64,000 nt of DNA from Loktanella sp. M215 (GTDB lineage Bacteria > Pseudomonadota > Alphaproteobacteria > Rhodobacterales > Rhodobacteraceae), in NCBI RefSeq assembly GCF_021735925.1, contig NZ_WMEA01000001.1, positions 186,001 through 250,000 of the forward strand. Reading direction: 5' to 3'. The position numbers were made by a program, and so were the translations under genes. The notes beneath the pieces were generated by a model. The model made no database searches. It was not told the origin of the DNA and worked only from the letters and a program-made list of their open reading frames with translations. Position 1 is the first letter of the stretch, and each line of letters opens with the position of its first letter. Positions 1 through 8,100 of this stretch are shown in pieces.

Positions 1-80
1 ATGCTGACCACCAGCAGCGACGCCGCCAGCAGCAGCGTCGGGCTTTTTTCAAGAATCGCGTGTTTGTCGAGAATGGACAT
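1..80 (-). CDS. ccoO: cbb3-type cytochrome c oxidase subunit II, CcoO (5' end only)
   Basis: Only the first 26 codons are in the window; the gene runs off the left edge. CcoO is the membrane-anchored mono-haem c subunit that passes electrons to CcoN. The visible N-terminus reads MSILDKHAILEKSPTLLLAA, which matches the conserved CcoO start (a charged DKH..LEK stretch followed by the single membrane anchor). The ATG lies 11 bases after the ccoN stop, with GGATCAC upstream as a plausible ribosome binding site, so it is the second gene of a ccoNO... operon. The CxxCH haem site lies outside the window. Confidence 0.8.
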   Translation of the reverse strand, partial: MSILDKHAILEKSPTLLLAASLLVVS

Positions 81-91
81 GGTCGTGATCC

Positions 92-1702
92 TTATTCAGC
101 CGCAACGGCGTAGCGGGCCGGTGTGGCGGTGGTGACGGGACGCCCGGCGCGGATCGTCATCCACATGTTCCAGACCATGATCAGCGCGCCCGACAGGAAC
201 ATCACGCCACCCAGGGACCGCACGACATACATCGGGTATTTCGCGGCGACGGTGTCTGCGAAGGCATTGACGAGGAACCCCTGGTCATCGACCTCGCGCC
301 ACATCAGGCCTTCCATGATGCCCGACACCCACATGGACGAGGCGTAGAGCACGATGCCCAGCGTCGCGAGCCAGAAGTGCCAGCTGATCGCGCGGACGGA
401 ATGCATTTCCGTGCGGCCCCAGAGGCGTGGCGTCAGATAATAAAGGCAGGCGAAGGTGATCATGCCGTTCCAGCCCAGCGCGCCGGAATGGACGTGGCCG
501 ATGGTCCAGTCGGTATAATGCGACAGCGAGTTGACCGCGCGGATCGACATCATCGGCCCCTCGAACGTCGACATGCCGTAGAACCCCAGGCTCAGCACGA
601 ACATCCGCATGATGGGATCGGTGCGCAGCTTGTCCCAGGCGCCCTGCAGGGTCATCAGACCGTTGATCATGCCGCCCCAGCTTGGCATCCAGAGCACGAT
701 GGAGAAGACCATGCCCAGCGTCGCGGCCCAGTCGGGCAGCGCCGTGTAATGCAGGTGGTGCGGACCGGCCCAGATATAGAGGAAGATCAGCGCCCAGAAG
801 TGGATGATCGACAGCTTATAGCTGTAGATCGGACGCTCTGCCTGCTTTGGCACGAAGTAATACATCATGCCAAGAAAGCCTGCGGTCAGGAAGAATCCGA
901 CGGCGTTGTGGCCATACCACCACTGGGTCATCGCATCCTGCACGCCGGAAAAGACCTGCACGGACTTGCTGCCCCAGATGCTGACCGGGATGCTGAGGTT
1001 GTTGACCACGTGCAGCATCGCGACGGTCACGATGAAGGCGAGGTAGAACCAGTTCGCGACGTAGATGTGCTTTTCCTTGCGGCGCACGATGGTGCCGAGG
1101 AACACCGCCAGATAGGTCAGCCAGACGACCGTCAGCCACAGGTCGGTATACCATTCCGGTTCCGCGTATTCCTTGGATTGGGTCGATCCCAAAAGGTAGC
1201 CGGTTGCCGCCAGCACGATGAACAGCTGATAGCCCCAGAACACGAACCACGCGGATTTGCCGCCCCAGAGGCGCACGGCGCTGGTGCGCTGGACGACGTA
1301 GAAGGACGTGCAGATCAGGGCGTTGCCACCGAAGGCAAAGATCACGGCGCTGGTGTGCAGCGGCCGCAACCGGCCAAAGTTGGCGTAGGGCTGCGCCCAG
1401 TCGAAGTTCAGCGAGGGGTAGGCCAGCTGGAACGCGATGAAGGTGCCGACAAGGAACCCCGCGATGCCCCAGAACGCCGTGGCGATCACCCCGGCGCGGA
1501 TGACGCCGTCGTTGTATTCACCCATCGGTGCGGCGGGGGCGGACGCCTCGTCCGTCTGGCGCAGGACGCGCCAGAAGAGGTATGTCGCAACCCCCATCAC
1601 AAGGACGGCATGGACCTGATAGGCCAGATCCCTTGCCCAGTTGGCCCCCAGCGCCGCCAGCAGGATCACGCATCCCAGCAGCGTCAGCTTCACGTAGTTC
1701 AT
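92..1702 (-). CDS. ccoN: cbb3-type cytochrome c oxidase subunit I, CcoN
   Basis: Catalytic subunit of the high-affinity cbb3 terminal oxidase, which reduces O2 at a haem b3-CuB centre in the inner membrane under low oxygen. The 536-residue product is about the usual length and is a multi-span haem-copper oxidase. Visible signatures include [14 protein letters not shown], the [10 protein letters not shown] segment carrying the Tyr-His region, the CuB-type [10 protein letters not shown] and the haem-ligand segment [10 protein letters not shown]. The ATG at 1702 was preferred over one 51 bases upstream because GAGGG sits just before it and the protein then begins MNYVKL, as in other CcoN. It is followed by ccoO. 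A perfect FNR box lies 87 bases upstream, so anaerobic activation by the adjacent FnrL is likely. Confidence 0.97.
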   Translation of the reverse strand: MNYVKLTLLGCVILLAALGANWARDLAYQVHAVLVMGVATYLFWRVLRQTDEASAPAAPMGEYNDGVIRAGVIATAFWGIAGFLVGTFIAFQLAYPSLNFDWAQPYANFGRLRPLHTSAVIFAFGGNALICTSFYVVQRTSAVRLWGGKSAWFVFWGYQLFIVLAATGYLLGSTQSKEYAEPEWYTDLWLTVVWLTYLAVFLGTIVRRKEKHIYVANWFYLAFIVTVAMLHVVNNLSIPVSIWGSKSVQVFSGVQDAMTQWWYGHNAVGFFLTAGFLGMMYYFVPKQAERPIYSYKLSIIHFWALIFLYIWAGPHHLHYTALPDWAATLGMVFSIVLWMPSWGGMINGLMTLQGAWDKLRTDPIMRMFVLSLGFYGMSTFEGPMMSIRAVNSLSHYTDWTIGHVHSGALGWNGMITFACLYYLTPRLWGRTEMHSVRAISWHFWLATLGIVLYASSMWVSGIMEGLMWREVDDQGFLVNAFADTVAAKYPMYVVRSLGGVMFLSGALIMVWNMWMTIRAGRPVTTATPARYAVAAE

Positions 1703-1789
1703 TGTCGCATCCCTCGTCGTGGCGGCGCGCGCGGCATGGCACGGCCGGTCCAATCAACGAGGGGTTACGCGGCCCGGGATGGCACGACG

Positions 1790-1803
1790 TTGATCTGGAT
1801 CAA
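1790..1803 (-). promoter_or_regulatory. FNR box upstream of ccoNO
   Basis: TTGATCTGGATCAA is a perfect TTGAT-N4-ATCAA palindrome in the gap between fnrL (stop at 1823) and ccoN (ATG at 1702). Its centre is about 94 bases from the ccoN start. A class II FNR promoter (site centred at -41.5) would start transcription near 1755. No convincing -35 element is visible, which fits an activator-dependent promoter. The start site is inferred, not seen. Confidence 0.85.
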
Positions 1804-1822
1804 CACCGCGTGATAATCACGA

Positions 1823-2545
1823 TCAGAGTGCACCTTCCGCGTCGTCACCCGTCGCGGCCTTCAGGCGGGACGGGTCGAGGACGATCATCCGGCTGCGCGC
1901 GGAGGCATCGAGGATGCCGTCCTTCTTCATCGCGCTGAACTGGCGACTGACGGTTTCCAGCGTCAGGCCTAGGTAGTTGGCGATCTGGTCCCGCGTCATC
2001 GGCAGGTGGACCGGGGCATCCGCATCCACCGGTCCGGCGATCCGGGACCGGCGCACAACCATCGACACGAAGGTCGCGACCTTTTCGCGCGCGGTCTTGC
2101 GGCCCAGCAGCAGCATCCAGTCGCGCGCCGCATCCAGCTCGTCCAGCGCCAGTTCCAACAAGCGCTGGGCGACGTGTGGCGTCTCAGCGATCAACCGTTC
2201 GAACGGCTCTCTGGCAAAGCAGCACAGCGTGACGTTGGTCATGGCGATCACGTCAAAGTCGATCTGCGCCCGCCCGGGCCGCCCGATGAAGTCCGACGGC
2301 AGCAGCAGGCCCACGGTCTGCGTCCGTCCGTCCTCCAGCGTCCGCGACAGGCTGGCGACCCCCCCGACCAGCGAGGCCACGAAGGTCAGCGGCTCTCCAC
2401 GCCACAGGATCGTGTCGCCCGCGACATAGGTCCGGTAGGTTTTCATGCCTTCCAGCAGCAGCAATTCGGCCGGGTCGCAATGCGCGCAGACAGCCCTGTG
2501 CCGGATCGGGCAGGCGTTGCACGTCTTCATGTCGGCCATTTTCAT
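1823..2545 (-). CDS. fnrL: Crp/Fnr-family oxygen-sensing regulator FnrL
   Basis: Anaerobic transcription regulator of 240 residues. Cysteines at 9, 12, 20 and 23 (CNAC...CAHC) and C108/C109 provide the ligands expected for an oxygen-labile 4Fe-4S cluster. The cyclic-nucleotide-binding-type beta roll covers about residues 27-120. A C-terminal helix-turn-helix (about 175-210) contains ETVSRQF, with the Glu and Ser-Arg that FNR proteins use to read TTGAT. The ATG at 2545 is preceded by AGGA at good spacing. It lies directly upstream of ccoN in the same direction, an arrangement also known for fnrP/cco in Paracoccus. An imperfect FNR box overlaps its ribosome binding site, suggesting autoregulation. 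Confidence 0.93.
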   Translation of the reverse strand: MKMADMKTCNACPIRHRAVCAHCDPAELLLLEGMKTYRTYVAGDTILWRGEPLTFVASLVGGVASLSRTLEDGRTQTVGLLLPSDFIGRPGRAQIDFDVIAMTNVTLCCFAREPFERLIAETPHVAQRLLELALDELDAARDWMLLLGRKTAREKVATFVSMVVRRSRIAGPVDADAPVHLPMTRDQIANYLGLTLETVSRQFSAMKKDGILDASARSRMIVLDPSRLKAATGDDAEGAL

Positions 2546-2553
2546 AAAAGTTC

Positions 2554-2567
2554 CTGATCTCGATCAA
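2554..2567 (-). promoter_or_regulatory. imperfect FNR box overlapping the fnrL ribosome binding site
   Basis: CTGATCTCGATCAA matches TTGAT-N4-ATCAA with a single mismatch. It ends 8 bases before the fnrL ATG and overlaps the AGGA Shine-Dalgarno sequence by two bases. A site this far downstream would block rather than activate transcription, so negative autoregulation is the natural reading. This is inference. Confidence 0.55.
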
Positions 2568-2893
2568 AGACGACTGATCTGGACCCTTTTAACATTTTGC
2601 GGCCTCGATGACGACACCCCATGAACGGAAAGAATCGGGGCGACCCCAGATCGACCGGCACGCCTTGATCGGACGCGGGGGGTTGCCGCCGGGCTCGTCG
2701 CTGTCAGCGGCACCCGCCTAGCCTTGCAGTTTTCAGACAGCCGGGCAATCGTGACACCCGACCACGGGCAACCTGTCCGCCCCGGATCCGACGAGGAGCA
2801 TGTCTTGCATCATCCGACCAGTGCCCCGGCAGAACGCGCGCCGCGCGGGACAACGGCCGCCCGCCCCCATATCAGGGGAAGGGACGACCGGCC
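2568..2893. other. intergenic region between fnrL and the sugar-acid operon
   Basis: The whole fnrL-to-operon gap is 348 bases (2546-2893), the longest gene-free stretch in the window. Apart from the FNR-like box at its left end I see no RNA gene, hairpin with T-run or convincing open frame. It must carry the divergent promoters for fnrL and for the GarR-like gene at 2894, but I cannot place them. GGGGAAGGGACG just before 2894 supplies the ribosome binding site. Confidence 0.5.
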
Positions 2894-3799
2894 ATGACCG
2901 AAGATACGGCGATCAGGATCGCATTCCTTGGCACGGGCCTGATGGGCGCGCCGATGGTGCGCCGTCTGCTGGCGGCCGGCCATAGCGTGACGGTCTGGAA
3001 CCGCTCGGCCGAAAAGACGCGGGCGCTCGCCGATGACGGGGCCCGTGTCGCAGCCACCCCGGCAGAGGCCGCAGCCGGTGCAGAGATCGTGTTCACCATG
3101 CTGTCGGACGGGGCCGCCGTGGCGGATGTGTTGTTCGCGCAGGGTGCTGCCGCGGCCATGACCGCCGGTGCGGTCGTCATCGATACCTCCTCGATCGCGC
3201 CGCCCCTGGCGCGGGATCACGCCCAGCGGCTGGAAGACATGCACATTGCCCATGTCGACTGCCCCGTCTCGGGCGGCGTCGCTGGCGCGGAGGCGGGCAC
3301 GCTGGCGCTGATGGCCGGTGGCGATGCCACCGTGATCGACCGGATCGCTCCGGTCATGGCCGCACTCGGCCGATTGACCCACGTGGGGCCGCCCGGGGCC
3401 GGACAGGTCTGCAAGCTGGCGAACCAGCAGATCGTCGCCATCACCATCGCCGCCGTGGCCGAGGCGATGATCCTCGTGCAGGCCGGTGGCGCCGACCGCG
3501 GCAAGTTCCGCGACGCGATCCGCGGCGGCTTTGCCGAAAGCCGCATCCTTGATCTGCACGGCGGGCGCATGATCGCCCGCGACTTTGCCCCCGGCGGTCC
3601 GTCCCGCCTGCACCTCAAGGACCTGGATGCCGTCGCAGCCCTCTCTGGCAGCGCCGACCTGACGCTGCCGCTGACCGAAGCGGTGCACGCGGCCTTTCGG
3701 GACTTCGTCGGTCAGGGGCATGGCGACACCGACCACAGCGGGATTTTGCTGCACCTCGAAGGTCTGAACGACAGAACTGCGCGAAAGGACGACGCATGA
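2894..3799 (+). CDS. NAD(P)-dependent beta-hydroxyacid dehydrogenase, GarR/GlxR-like (2-hydroxy-3-oxopropionate reductase type)
   Basis: 301-residue member of the 3-hydroxyisobutyrate/tartronate-semialdehyde reductase family. The N-terminal Rossmann motif is GTGLMG (13-18), the substrate-binding DCPVSGG is at 122-128, and the family catalytic lysine is K174 in GQVCKLANQ. The segments AIRGG, LHLKDL, LPLTEAV and DHS follow GarR more closely than 3-hydroxyisobutyrate dehydrogenase. It is the first gene of a tightly coupled operon (ATGA overlap with the next gene) with gluconate 5-dehydrogenase and gluconokinase, so it probably reduces a sugar-acid-derived semialdehyde. The exact substrate is not visible from sequence. 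Confidence 0.85.
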   Translation: MTEDTAIRIAFLGTGLMGAPMVRRLLAAGHSVTVWNRSAEKTRALADDGARVAATPAEAAAGAEIVFTMLSDGAAVADVLFAQGAAAAMTAGAVVIDTSSIAPPLARDHAQRLEDMHIAHVDCPVSGGVAGAEAGTLALMAGGDATVIDRIAPVMAALGRLTHVGPPGAGQVCKLANQQIVAITIAAVAEAMILVQAGGADRGKFRDAIRGGFAESRILDLHGGRMIARDFAPGGPSRLHLKDLDAVAALSGSADLTLPLTEAVHAAFRDFVGQGHGDTDHSGILLHLEGLNDRTARKDDA

Positions 3800-4563
3800 G
3801 CACGACACTTTTCGATCTGACGGGCAAGCGGGTGCTGATCACAGGATCGTCGCAGGGGATCGGGGCCGCATTGGCAAAGGGGCTGGCCGACGCCGGCGCC
3901 GCCGTGGTGCTGAACGGGCGCAATGCGACCACGCTCGCCGCAGCCGCGGCCACCCTGCGCGCGACGGGCGCCGTCGTGGACACGTTGTCCTTTGACGTGA
4001 CGAACCACGACGCGGTGCGCAGCGCCATCGACGGGTTCGAGGCCGAGACAGGTGCCATCGACGTCCTGATCAACAACGCGGGCATGCAATACCGCGCCCC
4101 GCTGGAGGATTTCCCCGCCGACGCCTTCGAGCGTCTGTTGCAGACCAATGTCGCATCGGTCTTTCACGTGGGTCAGGCGGTGGCGCGGCACATGATCGCG
4201 CGCGGGGCGGGCAAGATCGTCAATATCGCCAGCGTGCAGACCGCCCTCGCCCGCCCCGGCATCGCCCCCTATACGGCGACCAAGGGGGCCGTGGCCAACC
4301 TGACCAAGGGCATGGCGACCGACTGGGCGCGCCACGGCCTGCAATGCAACGCCATCGCGCCGGGATATTTTGAAACACCGCTGAACCGCGCGTTGATGGA
4401 CGATCCCTCCTTCAACGACTGGCTGACGAAACGCACGCCCGCGGGCCGCTGGGGCCAGGTCGAGGAACTGGTCGGCGCCGCGATCTTCCTGTCGTCGGCG
4501 GCATCGTCCTTCGTCAACGGCACGACCGTCTTTGTCGACGGCGGCATCACGGTCTCGCTGTGA
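3796..4563 (+). CDS. idnO: SDR-family gluconate 5-dehydrogenase (5-keto-D-gluconate reductase)
   Basis: 255-residue classical short-chain dehydrogenase. It shows the cofactor motif TGSSQGIG (16-23), NNAG (93-96), and the catalytic triad S146, Y159 and K163. It tracks E. coli IdnO along its length (ITGSSQGIG, NAIAPGYFETPL, KRTPAGRWG, FVNG..FVDGG), which supports interconversion of gluconate and 5-ketogluconate. It overlaps the previous gene by ATGA and the following kinase by GTGA. Together with gluconokinase it would channel 5-ketogluconate or idonate into 6-phosphogluconate and the Entner-Doudoroff route. Confidence 0.85.
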   Translation: MSTTLFDLTGKRVLITGSSQGIGAALAKGLADAGAAVVLNGRNATTLAAAAATLRATGAVVDTLSFDVTNHDAVRSAIDGFEAETGAIDVLINNAGMQYRAPLEDFPADAFERLLQTNVASVFHVGQAVARHMIARGAGKIVNIASVQTALARPGIAPYTATKGAVANLTKGMATDWARHGLQCNAIAPGYFETPLNRALMDDPSFNDWLTKRTPAGRWGQVEELVGAAIFLSSAASSFVNGTTVFVDGGITVSL

Positions 4564-5072
4564 ACTTGCGATGCGTGGTCATGGGCGTCTCTGGCTGCGG
4601 CAAGAGCACGGTCGCTGCCGCCTTGGCCCAGCGGACCGGCGCCACCTATGTGGACGGTGACGCGCTGCACCCGCCGGCCAATATCGCCAAGATGGCCCGG
4701 GGTGCTGCGCTGACCGATGACGACCGCTGGCCATGGCTCGCCTCTGTCGGGGATCGTTTGCGGCCCGGTGGGATCGTCATCGCCTGTTCAGCCCTCAAAC
4801 GCAGCTATCGTGACCTGATCGTGCGGCAGGCGCGACAACCGGTCACCTTTCTGCATCTGGACGGCACCCGAGAGGTTCTGGCCGACCGCATGGCGCACCG
4901 CCACCGCCATTTCATGCCGCTGTCACTGCTGGACAGCCAGCTTGCCACACTGGAACGACCCGGTTCGGACGAGGATGCCGTCATCGTGTCGATCGACCAG
5001 CCGGTCGACATGATCGTGACCCGGTTTCTGACGACGATTCGGTTTACGGACCCTCTGGAAAAGTCTCAGTGA
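4560..5072 (+). CDS. gntK: gluconokinase
   Basis: 170-residue P-loop kinase phosphorylating gluconate to 6-phosphogluconate. The Walker A motif GVSGCGKST is at residues 9-17, followed by the family-typical DGDALHP...NIAKM and CSALKRSYRD. The start is GTG at 4560, giving a 4-base GTGA overlap with the dehydrogenase stop; no better start exists and the product has the normal GntK length. It is the last gene of the three-gene sugar-acid operon. No regulator or transporter for this pathway is visible nearby. Confidence 0.92.
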   Translation: MNLRCVVMGVSGCGKSTVAAALAQRTGATYVDGDALHPPANIAKMARGAALTDDDRWPWLASVGDRLRPGGIVIACSALKRSYRDLIVRQARQPVTFLHLDGTREVLADRMAHRHRHFMPLSLLDSQLATLERPGSDEDAVIVSIDQPVDMIVTRFLTTIRFTDPLEKSQ

Positions 5073-5184
5073 CGTCTCGGCGCGACGCAAGGTAAGGGCA
5101 TCAACACAGCGTTGCCAGATCGGTTCTGGTCAGCCCACGCGCTGTTGGTTAGACTCGGGTGAAGTTTAAACGGGACGACGGATC

Positions 5185-6186
5185 ATGACACAGGCGCAGG
5201 CCGGTAATGCGGCCTTCAACATCATGATCGTCGGTCAGGGTGGCCGCCTTCAGCACGAGGCCTTGCTGTTCATGGCATCCTTGCGCGAAATGTCCCCGGA
5301 TTTCGCTGGCAAGGTCTTTGTCGCCGAACCTCAGCCCGGCCCCCTTTGGGATGAGGACCCGCGGATGGATGCGGCTTTCCGTGACGCACTGACAGAATTG
5401 GGTGCACAGGTCCGCCCCTTCATGTCGACCGCCTTCGGCAGCGGCTATCCCTACGGCAACAAGATCGAGGGGCTGACGGTGTTGCCCGCGGGCGAGCCCT
5501 TTGTGTTTTTCGACACCGATACGCTGGTGACGGGTGATCTTTCCAAGGTGCCGTTCGATCTCGACCGCCCCGCCGCCTCGATGAAACGCGAGGGGACGTG
5601 GCCACAGGAAGAGTTGTACTGGCCGGGATATACCGCGATCTGGAAGGCGCTTTACGACCGGTTCGGACTGGATTTCGCCAGCAGCCTCGATCTGTCGCAC
5701 CCGGACGAATACTGGCAGCGCTACCTTTACTTCAACGCCGGCTGGTTCTTTGGTGCCGATCCGGTCGCGTTTCACCGGCTGTTTCTGGACTACGCCCTGT
5801 CCGTGCGCGACGACACGCCGGAGGCACTGGTGATCCAGTCGCTGGACCCCTGGCTGGACCAGATCGTGCTGCCGCTGGTGATTCATGCGCTGGGCGGCGG
5901 GCGGCCCGGACCGGACCTGTCGGGACTGGACGGCGATGTGACCTGCCATTACCGGGTGCTGCCGCTGTTCTATGCCCGCGAAAGCGATCACGCGGTGCAG
6001 GTCATGGAGACGGTGACGGCCCCCAACAAGATCAAGAAGCACCTGAAGGGCCATGATGCCTTCAAGCGGATGATCTATCAGGGGCGCGGGCAGAAGGTGC
6101 GGGCGATGTTCGACCGCAACGACCTGCCGCCCAAGGAAAGCCAGATCCGCAACCAGATTAAGTCGGCGGGGTTCTGGACCCGGTAA
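5185..6186 (+). CDS. conserved hypothetical protein with glycosyltransferase-like (DxD) signature
   Basis: 333 residues with no signal peptide or membrane segment. The N-terminal half has an alternating beta/alpha pattern with IMIVGQGGRL at the start and FVFFDTDTLVTGDL around residues 107-119. D110-T-D112 is placed like the metal/nucleotide-sugar DxD motif of GT-A glycosyltransferases. A second aromatic segment (YLYFNAGWFFG) near residue 185 also resembles GT8-like enzymes. The ribosome binding site GGGACGACGG precedes the ATG. The gene stands alone, converging on the VOC gene across a hairpin repeat. Enzyme activity and substrate are unknown; the fold assignment is inference. Confidence 0.6.
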   Translation: MTQAQAGNAAFNIMIVGQGGRLQHEALLFMASLREMSPDFAGKVFVAEPQPGPLWDEDPRMDAAFRDALTELGAQVRPFMSTAFGSGYPYGNKIEGLTVLPAGEPFVFFDTDTLVTGDLSKVPFDLDRPAASMKREGTWPQEELYWPGYTAIWKALYDRFGLDFASSLDLSHPDEYWQRYLYFNAGWFFGADPVAFHRLFLDYALSVRDDTPEALVIQSLDPWLDQIVLPLVIHALGGGRPGPDLSGLDGDVTCHYRVLPLFYARESDHAVQVMETVTAPNKIKKHLKGHDAFKRMIYQGRGQKVRAMFDRNDLPPKESQIRNQIKSAGFWTR

Positions 6187-6210
6187 GGTGCGCGCCTCGG
6201 GGCTGGCGTC

Positions 6211-6260
6211 GCTGCGGGGCTCTGCCCCGGACCCCGAAGTATTTCTGACCAGAAGAAGAC
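6211..6260 (-). repeat. dispersed convergent-gap hairpin repeat, copy 1
   Basis: On the minus strand this reads CTTCTTCTGGTCAGAAATAC, then TTCGGGG, then a GGGGCAGAGCCCC hairpin. The same module recurs at 15664 and 38761 on the plus strand. It lies between the stops of two convergent genes (ends at 6186 and 6274), where the hairpin could act as a terminator or mRNA-end stabiliser. Confidence 0.8.
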
Positions 6261-6273
6261 GGGGCGGCCGGCG

Positions 6274-6687
6274 TCAGTGCGCGAAGATCGCGGCGTCGTC
6301 GGCGAAGCCCTTGATCTCGATCGGATTGCCAGAAGGGTCGCGGAAGAACATCGTCCATTGCTCGCCCGGCTCGCCCTTGAACCGGACGGAAGGGGCGAGA
6401 ATGAAATCGGTCTGACGCTCTTCCAACCGGCCCGCGAGGACGGTCCAGTCTTCCAGCGGGAGGACGACGCCGAAGTGCGGCATCGGCACCATGTGATCGC
6501 CGACCTTGCCCGTCGGCGCGTTTGCGAAGGGTTCGCCCAGATGCAGCGAGAGCTGGTGACCGAAGAAGTCGAAATCGACCCAAGTGTCGGTCGAGCGCCC
6601 TTCGGTGGCGCCGAGTGCGCCGGTGTAGAATTCCCGCGCCACGTCCAGATCGGTGACGTGATAGGCGAAATGGAAGGGGTGTGGCAT
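6274..6687 (-). CDS. VOC-family (glyoxalase/extradiol dioxygenase-like) protein
   Basis: 137-residue single-domain protein with two beta-alpha-beta-beta-beta modules. It begins with HFAYHVTDLD..REFYTGALG and ends with FFRDPSGNPIEIKGF, which carry the metal-ligand His and Glu positions typical of the vicinal oxygen chelate fold. The family includes glyoxalases, ring-cleavage dioxygenases and drug-binding proteins, so the reaction cannot be named. It is monocistronic and divergent from the sulfhydrylase gene with 78 bases between the starts. Confidence 0.85.
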   Translation of the reverse strand: MPHPFHFAYHVTDLDVAREFYTGALGATEGRSTDTWVDFDFFGHQLSLHLGEPFANAPTGKVGDHMVPMPHFGVVLPLEDWTVLAGRLEERQTDFILAPSVRFKGEPGEQWTMFFRDPSGNPIEIKGFADDAAIFAH

Positions 6688-6765
6688 GGCGCGGTCCTTG
6701 GGCGTTGAGTGGCGGTCCGGAAAGACCTAAACCGTTCAGGCGGCTTTTCAAAGGGAGAGAGACAC

Positions 6766-8058
6766 ATGACCGACGGCCCCAGCTACGGCTTCGACACACT
6801 TCAGATCCACGCGGGGGCGCGGCCCGATCCCGCGACCGGCGCGCGGCAGGTCCCGATCTATCAGACGACCGCCTATGTGTTCCGCGATGCGGACCATGCG
6901 GCAGCGCTCTTCAACCTGCAGGAGGTCGGCTACATCTATTCGCGGCTGACCAACCCCACCGTGGCTGCGTTGCAGGAACGCATCGCCACGCTGGAAGGCG
7001 GCGCGGATGCTGTCTGCTGTTCGTCGGGTCACGCGGCACAACTGATGGCGCTGTTCCCGCTGATGGCGCCGGGCAAGAACATCGTGGCCTCGACCCGGCT
7101 CTATGGCGGGACGGTCACGCAGTTCACCCAGACGATTAAGCGCTTTGGCTGGTCAGCGACCTTCGTGGACTTCGACGATCTGGAGGCGGTGAAGGCCGCT
7201 ATCACGGACGACACGCAGGCGATCTTTGGGGAGGCGATCGCCAATCCCGGCGGCTATATCATGGACGTGCGCGCGATTGCCGATATCGCCGATGCGGCAG
7301 GCATTCCGCTGATCATCGACAACACGACGGCAACCCCGTACCTGTGCCGCCCGATCGAGCATGGGGCGACGCTGGTCGTCCATTCGACGACGAAATACCT
7401 GACCGGCAACGGCACCGTCACGGGCGGCTGCGTCGTCGATTCGGGCAAGTTCGACTGGGCCGCGTCGGGCAAGTTCCCGTCCCTGAGCGAGCCGGAGCCC
7501 GCCTATCACGGCTTGAAATTCGCAGAGACCTTCGGCCCGCTCGCCTTCACCTTTCACGGTATCGCCATCGGGTTGCGCGATCTGGGCATGACGATGAATC
7601 CGCAGGGTGCGCATTACACCCTGATGGGGATCGAGACGCTGTCGCTGCGCATGGCGCGCCACGTGGAAAACGCCGTGAAGATCGCCAAGTGGCTGGAGGC
7701 GGACGATCGCATCGACTTCGTCACCTATGCCGGGCTGGAAAGCAGCAAGTACTACGACCGGGTCAAGACCGTCTGCCCCAAGGGGGCGGGTGGCCTGTTC
7801 ACATTTGCGGTGAAGGGTGGCTATGCCGCCTGCATGAAGCTGATCGACGGGCTGGAGATCTTCAGCCACGTGGCCAACCTTGGCGACACGCGCAGTCTGA
7901 TCATCCACCCCGCCTCGACCACGCACCGGCAGTTGCAGGAAAACCAGCAGCGCGCAGCGGGGGCGGCACCGGAAATCGTACGCGTCAGCATCGGGATCGA
8001 GGATGCCGACGACCTGATCGCCGATCTGGATCAGGCGCTGGCCAAGGCCGTCGCCTGA
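6766..8058 (+). CDS. metY: O-acetylhomoserine aminocarboxypropyltransferase / cysteine synthase family (MetY-type)
   Basis: 430-residue PLP enzyme of the Cys/Met metabolism class, predicted to make homocysteine from O-acetylhomoserine and sulfide in the cytoplasm. K210 in VVHSTTKYLTG is the PLP lysine. Other family marks are YSRLTNPT near residue 60, IDNTTATPYL near 185 and SLIIHPASTTH near the C-terminus. The ATG at 6766 was chosen over an in-frame start 57 bases upstream because GGGAGAG precedes it and the protein then begins as usual for the family. I looked for a SAM-type riboswitch in the short leader and did not find one. Confidence 0.93.
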   Translation: MTDGPSYGFDTLQIHAGARPDPATGARQVPIYQTTAYVFRDADHAAALFNLQEVGYIYSRLTNPTVAALQERIATLEGGADAVCCSSGHAAQLMALFPLMAPGKNIVASTRLYGGTVTQFTQTIKRFGWSATFVDFDDLEAVKAAITDDTQAIFGEAIANPGGYIMDVRAIADIADAAGIPLIIDNTTATPYLCRPIEHGATLVVHSTTKYLTGNGTVTGGCVVDSGKFDWAASGKFPSLSEPEPAYHGLKFAETFGPLAFTFHGIAIGLRDLGMTMNPQGAHYTLMGIETLSLRMARHVENAVKIAKWLEADDRIDFVTYAGLESSKYYDRVKTVCPKGAGGLFTFAVKGGYAACMKLIDGLEIFSHVANLGDTRSLIIHPASTTHRQLQENQQRAAGAAPEIVRVSIGIEDADDLIADLDQALAKAVA

Positions 8059-8063
8059 TCTGT

Positions 8064-8092
8064 TGCGGGGCGTGTCGCTGACCCGCCCCGCA
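8064..8092. terminator. bidirectional hairpin between metY and the SIMPL gene
   Basis: A perfect 9-base-pair stem, TGCGGGGCG paired with CGCCCCGCA around an 11-base loop, sits in the 42-base gap between two convergent stops. There is no strong T-run, so it may be Rho-assisted or may protect mRNA ends. Confidence 0.55.
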
Positions 8093-8100
8093 GACCCGGA

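Noticed and set aside
377..1813. Long plus-strand frame opposite ccoN
   Set aside because: It is antisense to a clear CcoN gene, rich in His/Arg/Gln and without family features; a by-product of GC-rich codon use.
6688..6765. Possible SAM-type riboswitch before metY
   Set aside because: The 78-base leader lacks the SAM-II and SAM/SAH consensus segments; the small GGTC...GACC pairing is too weak.
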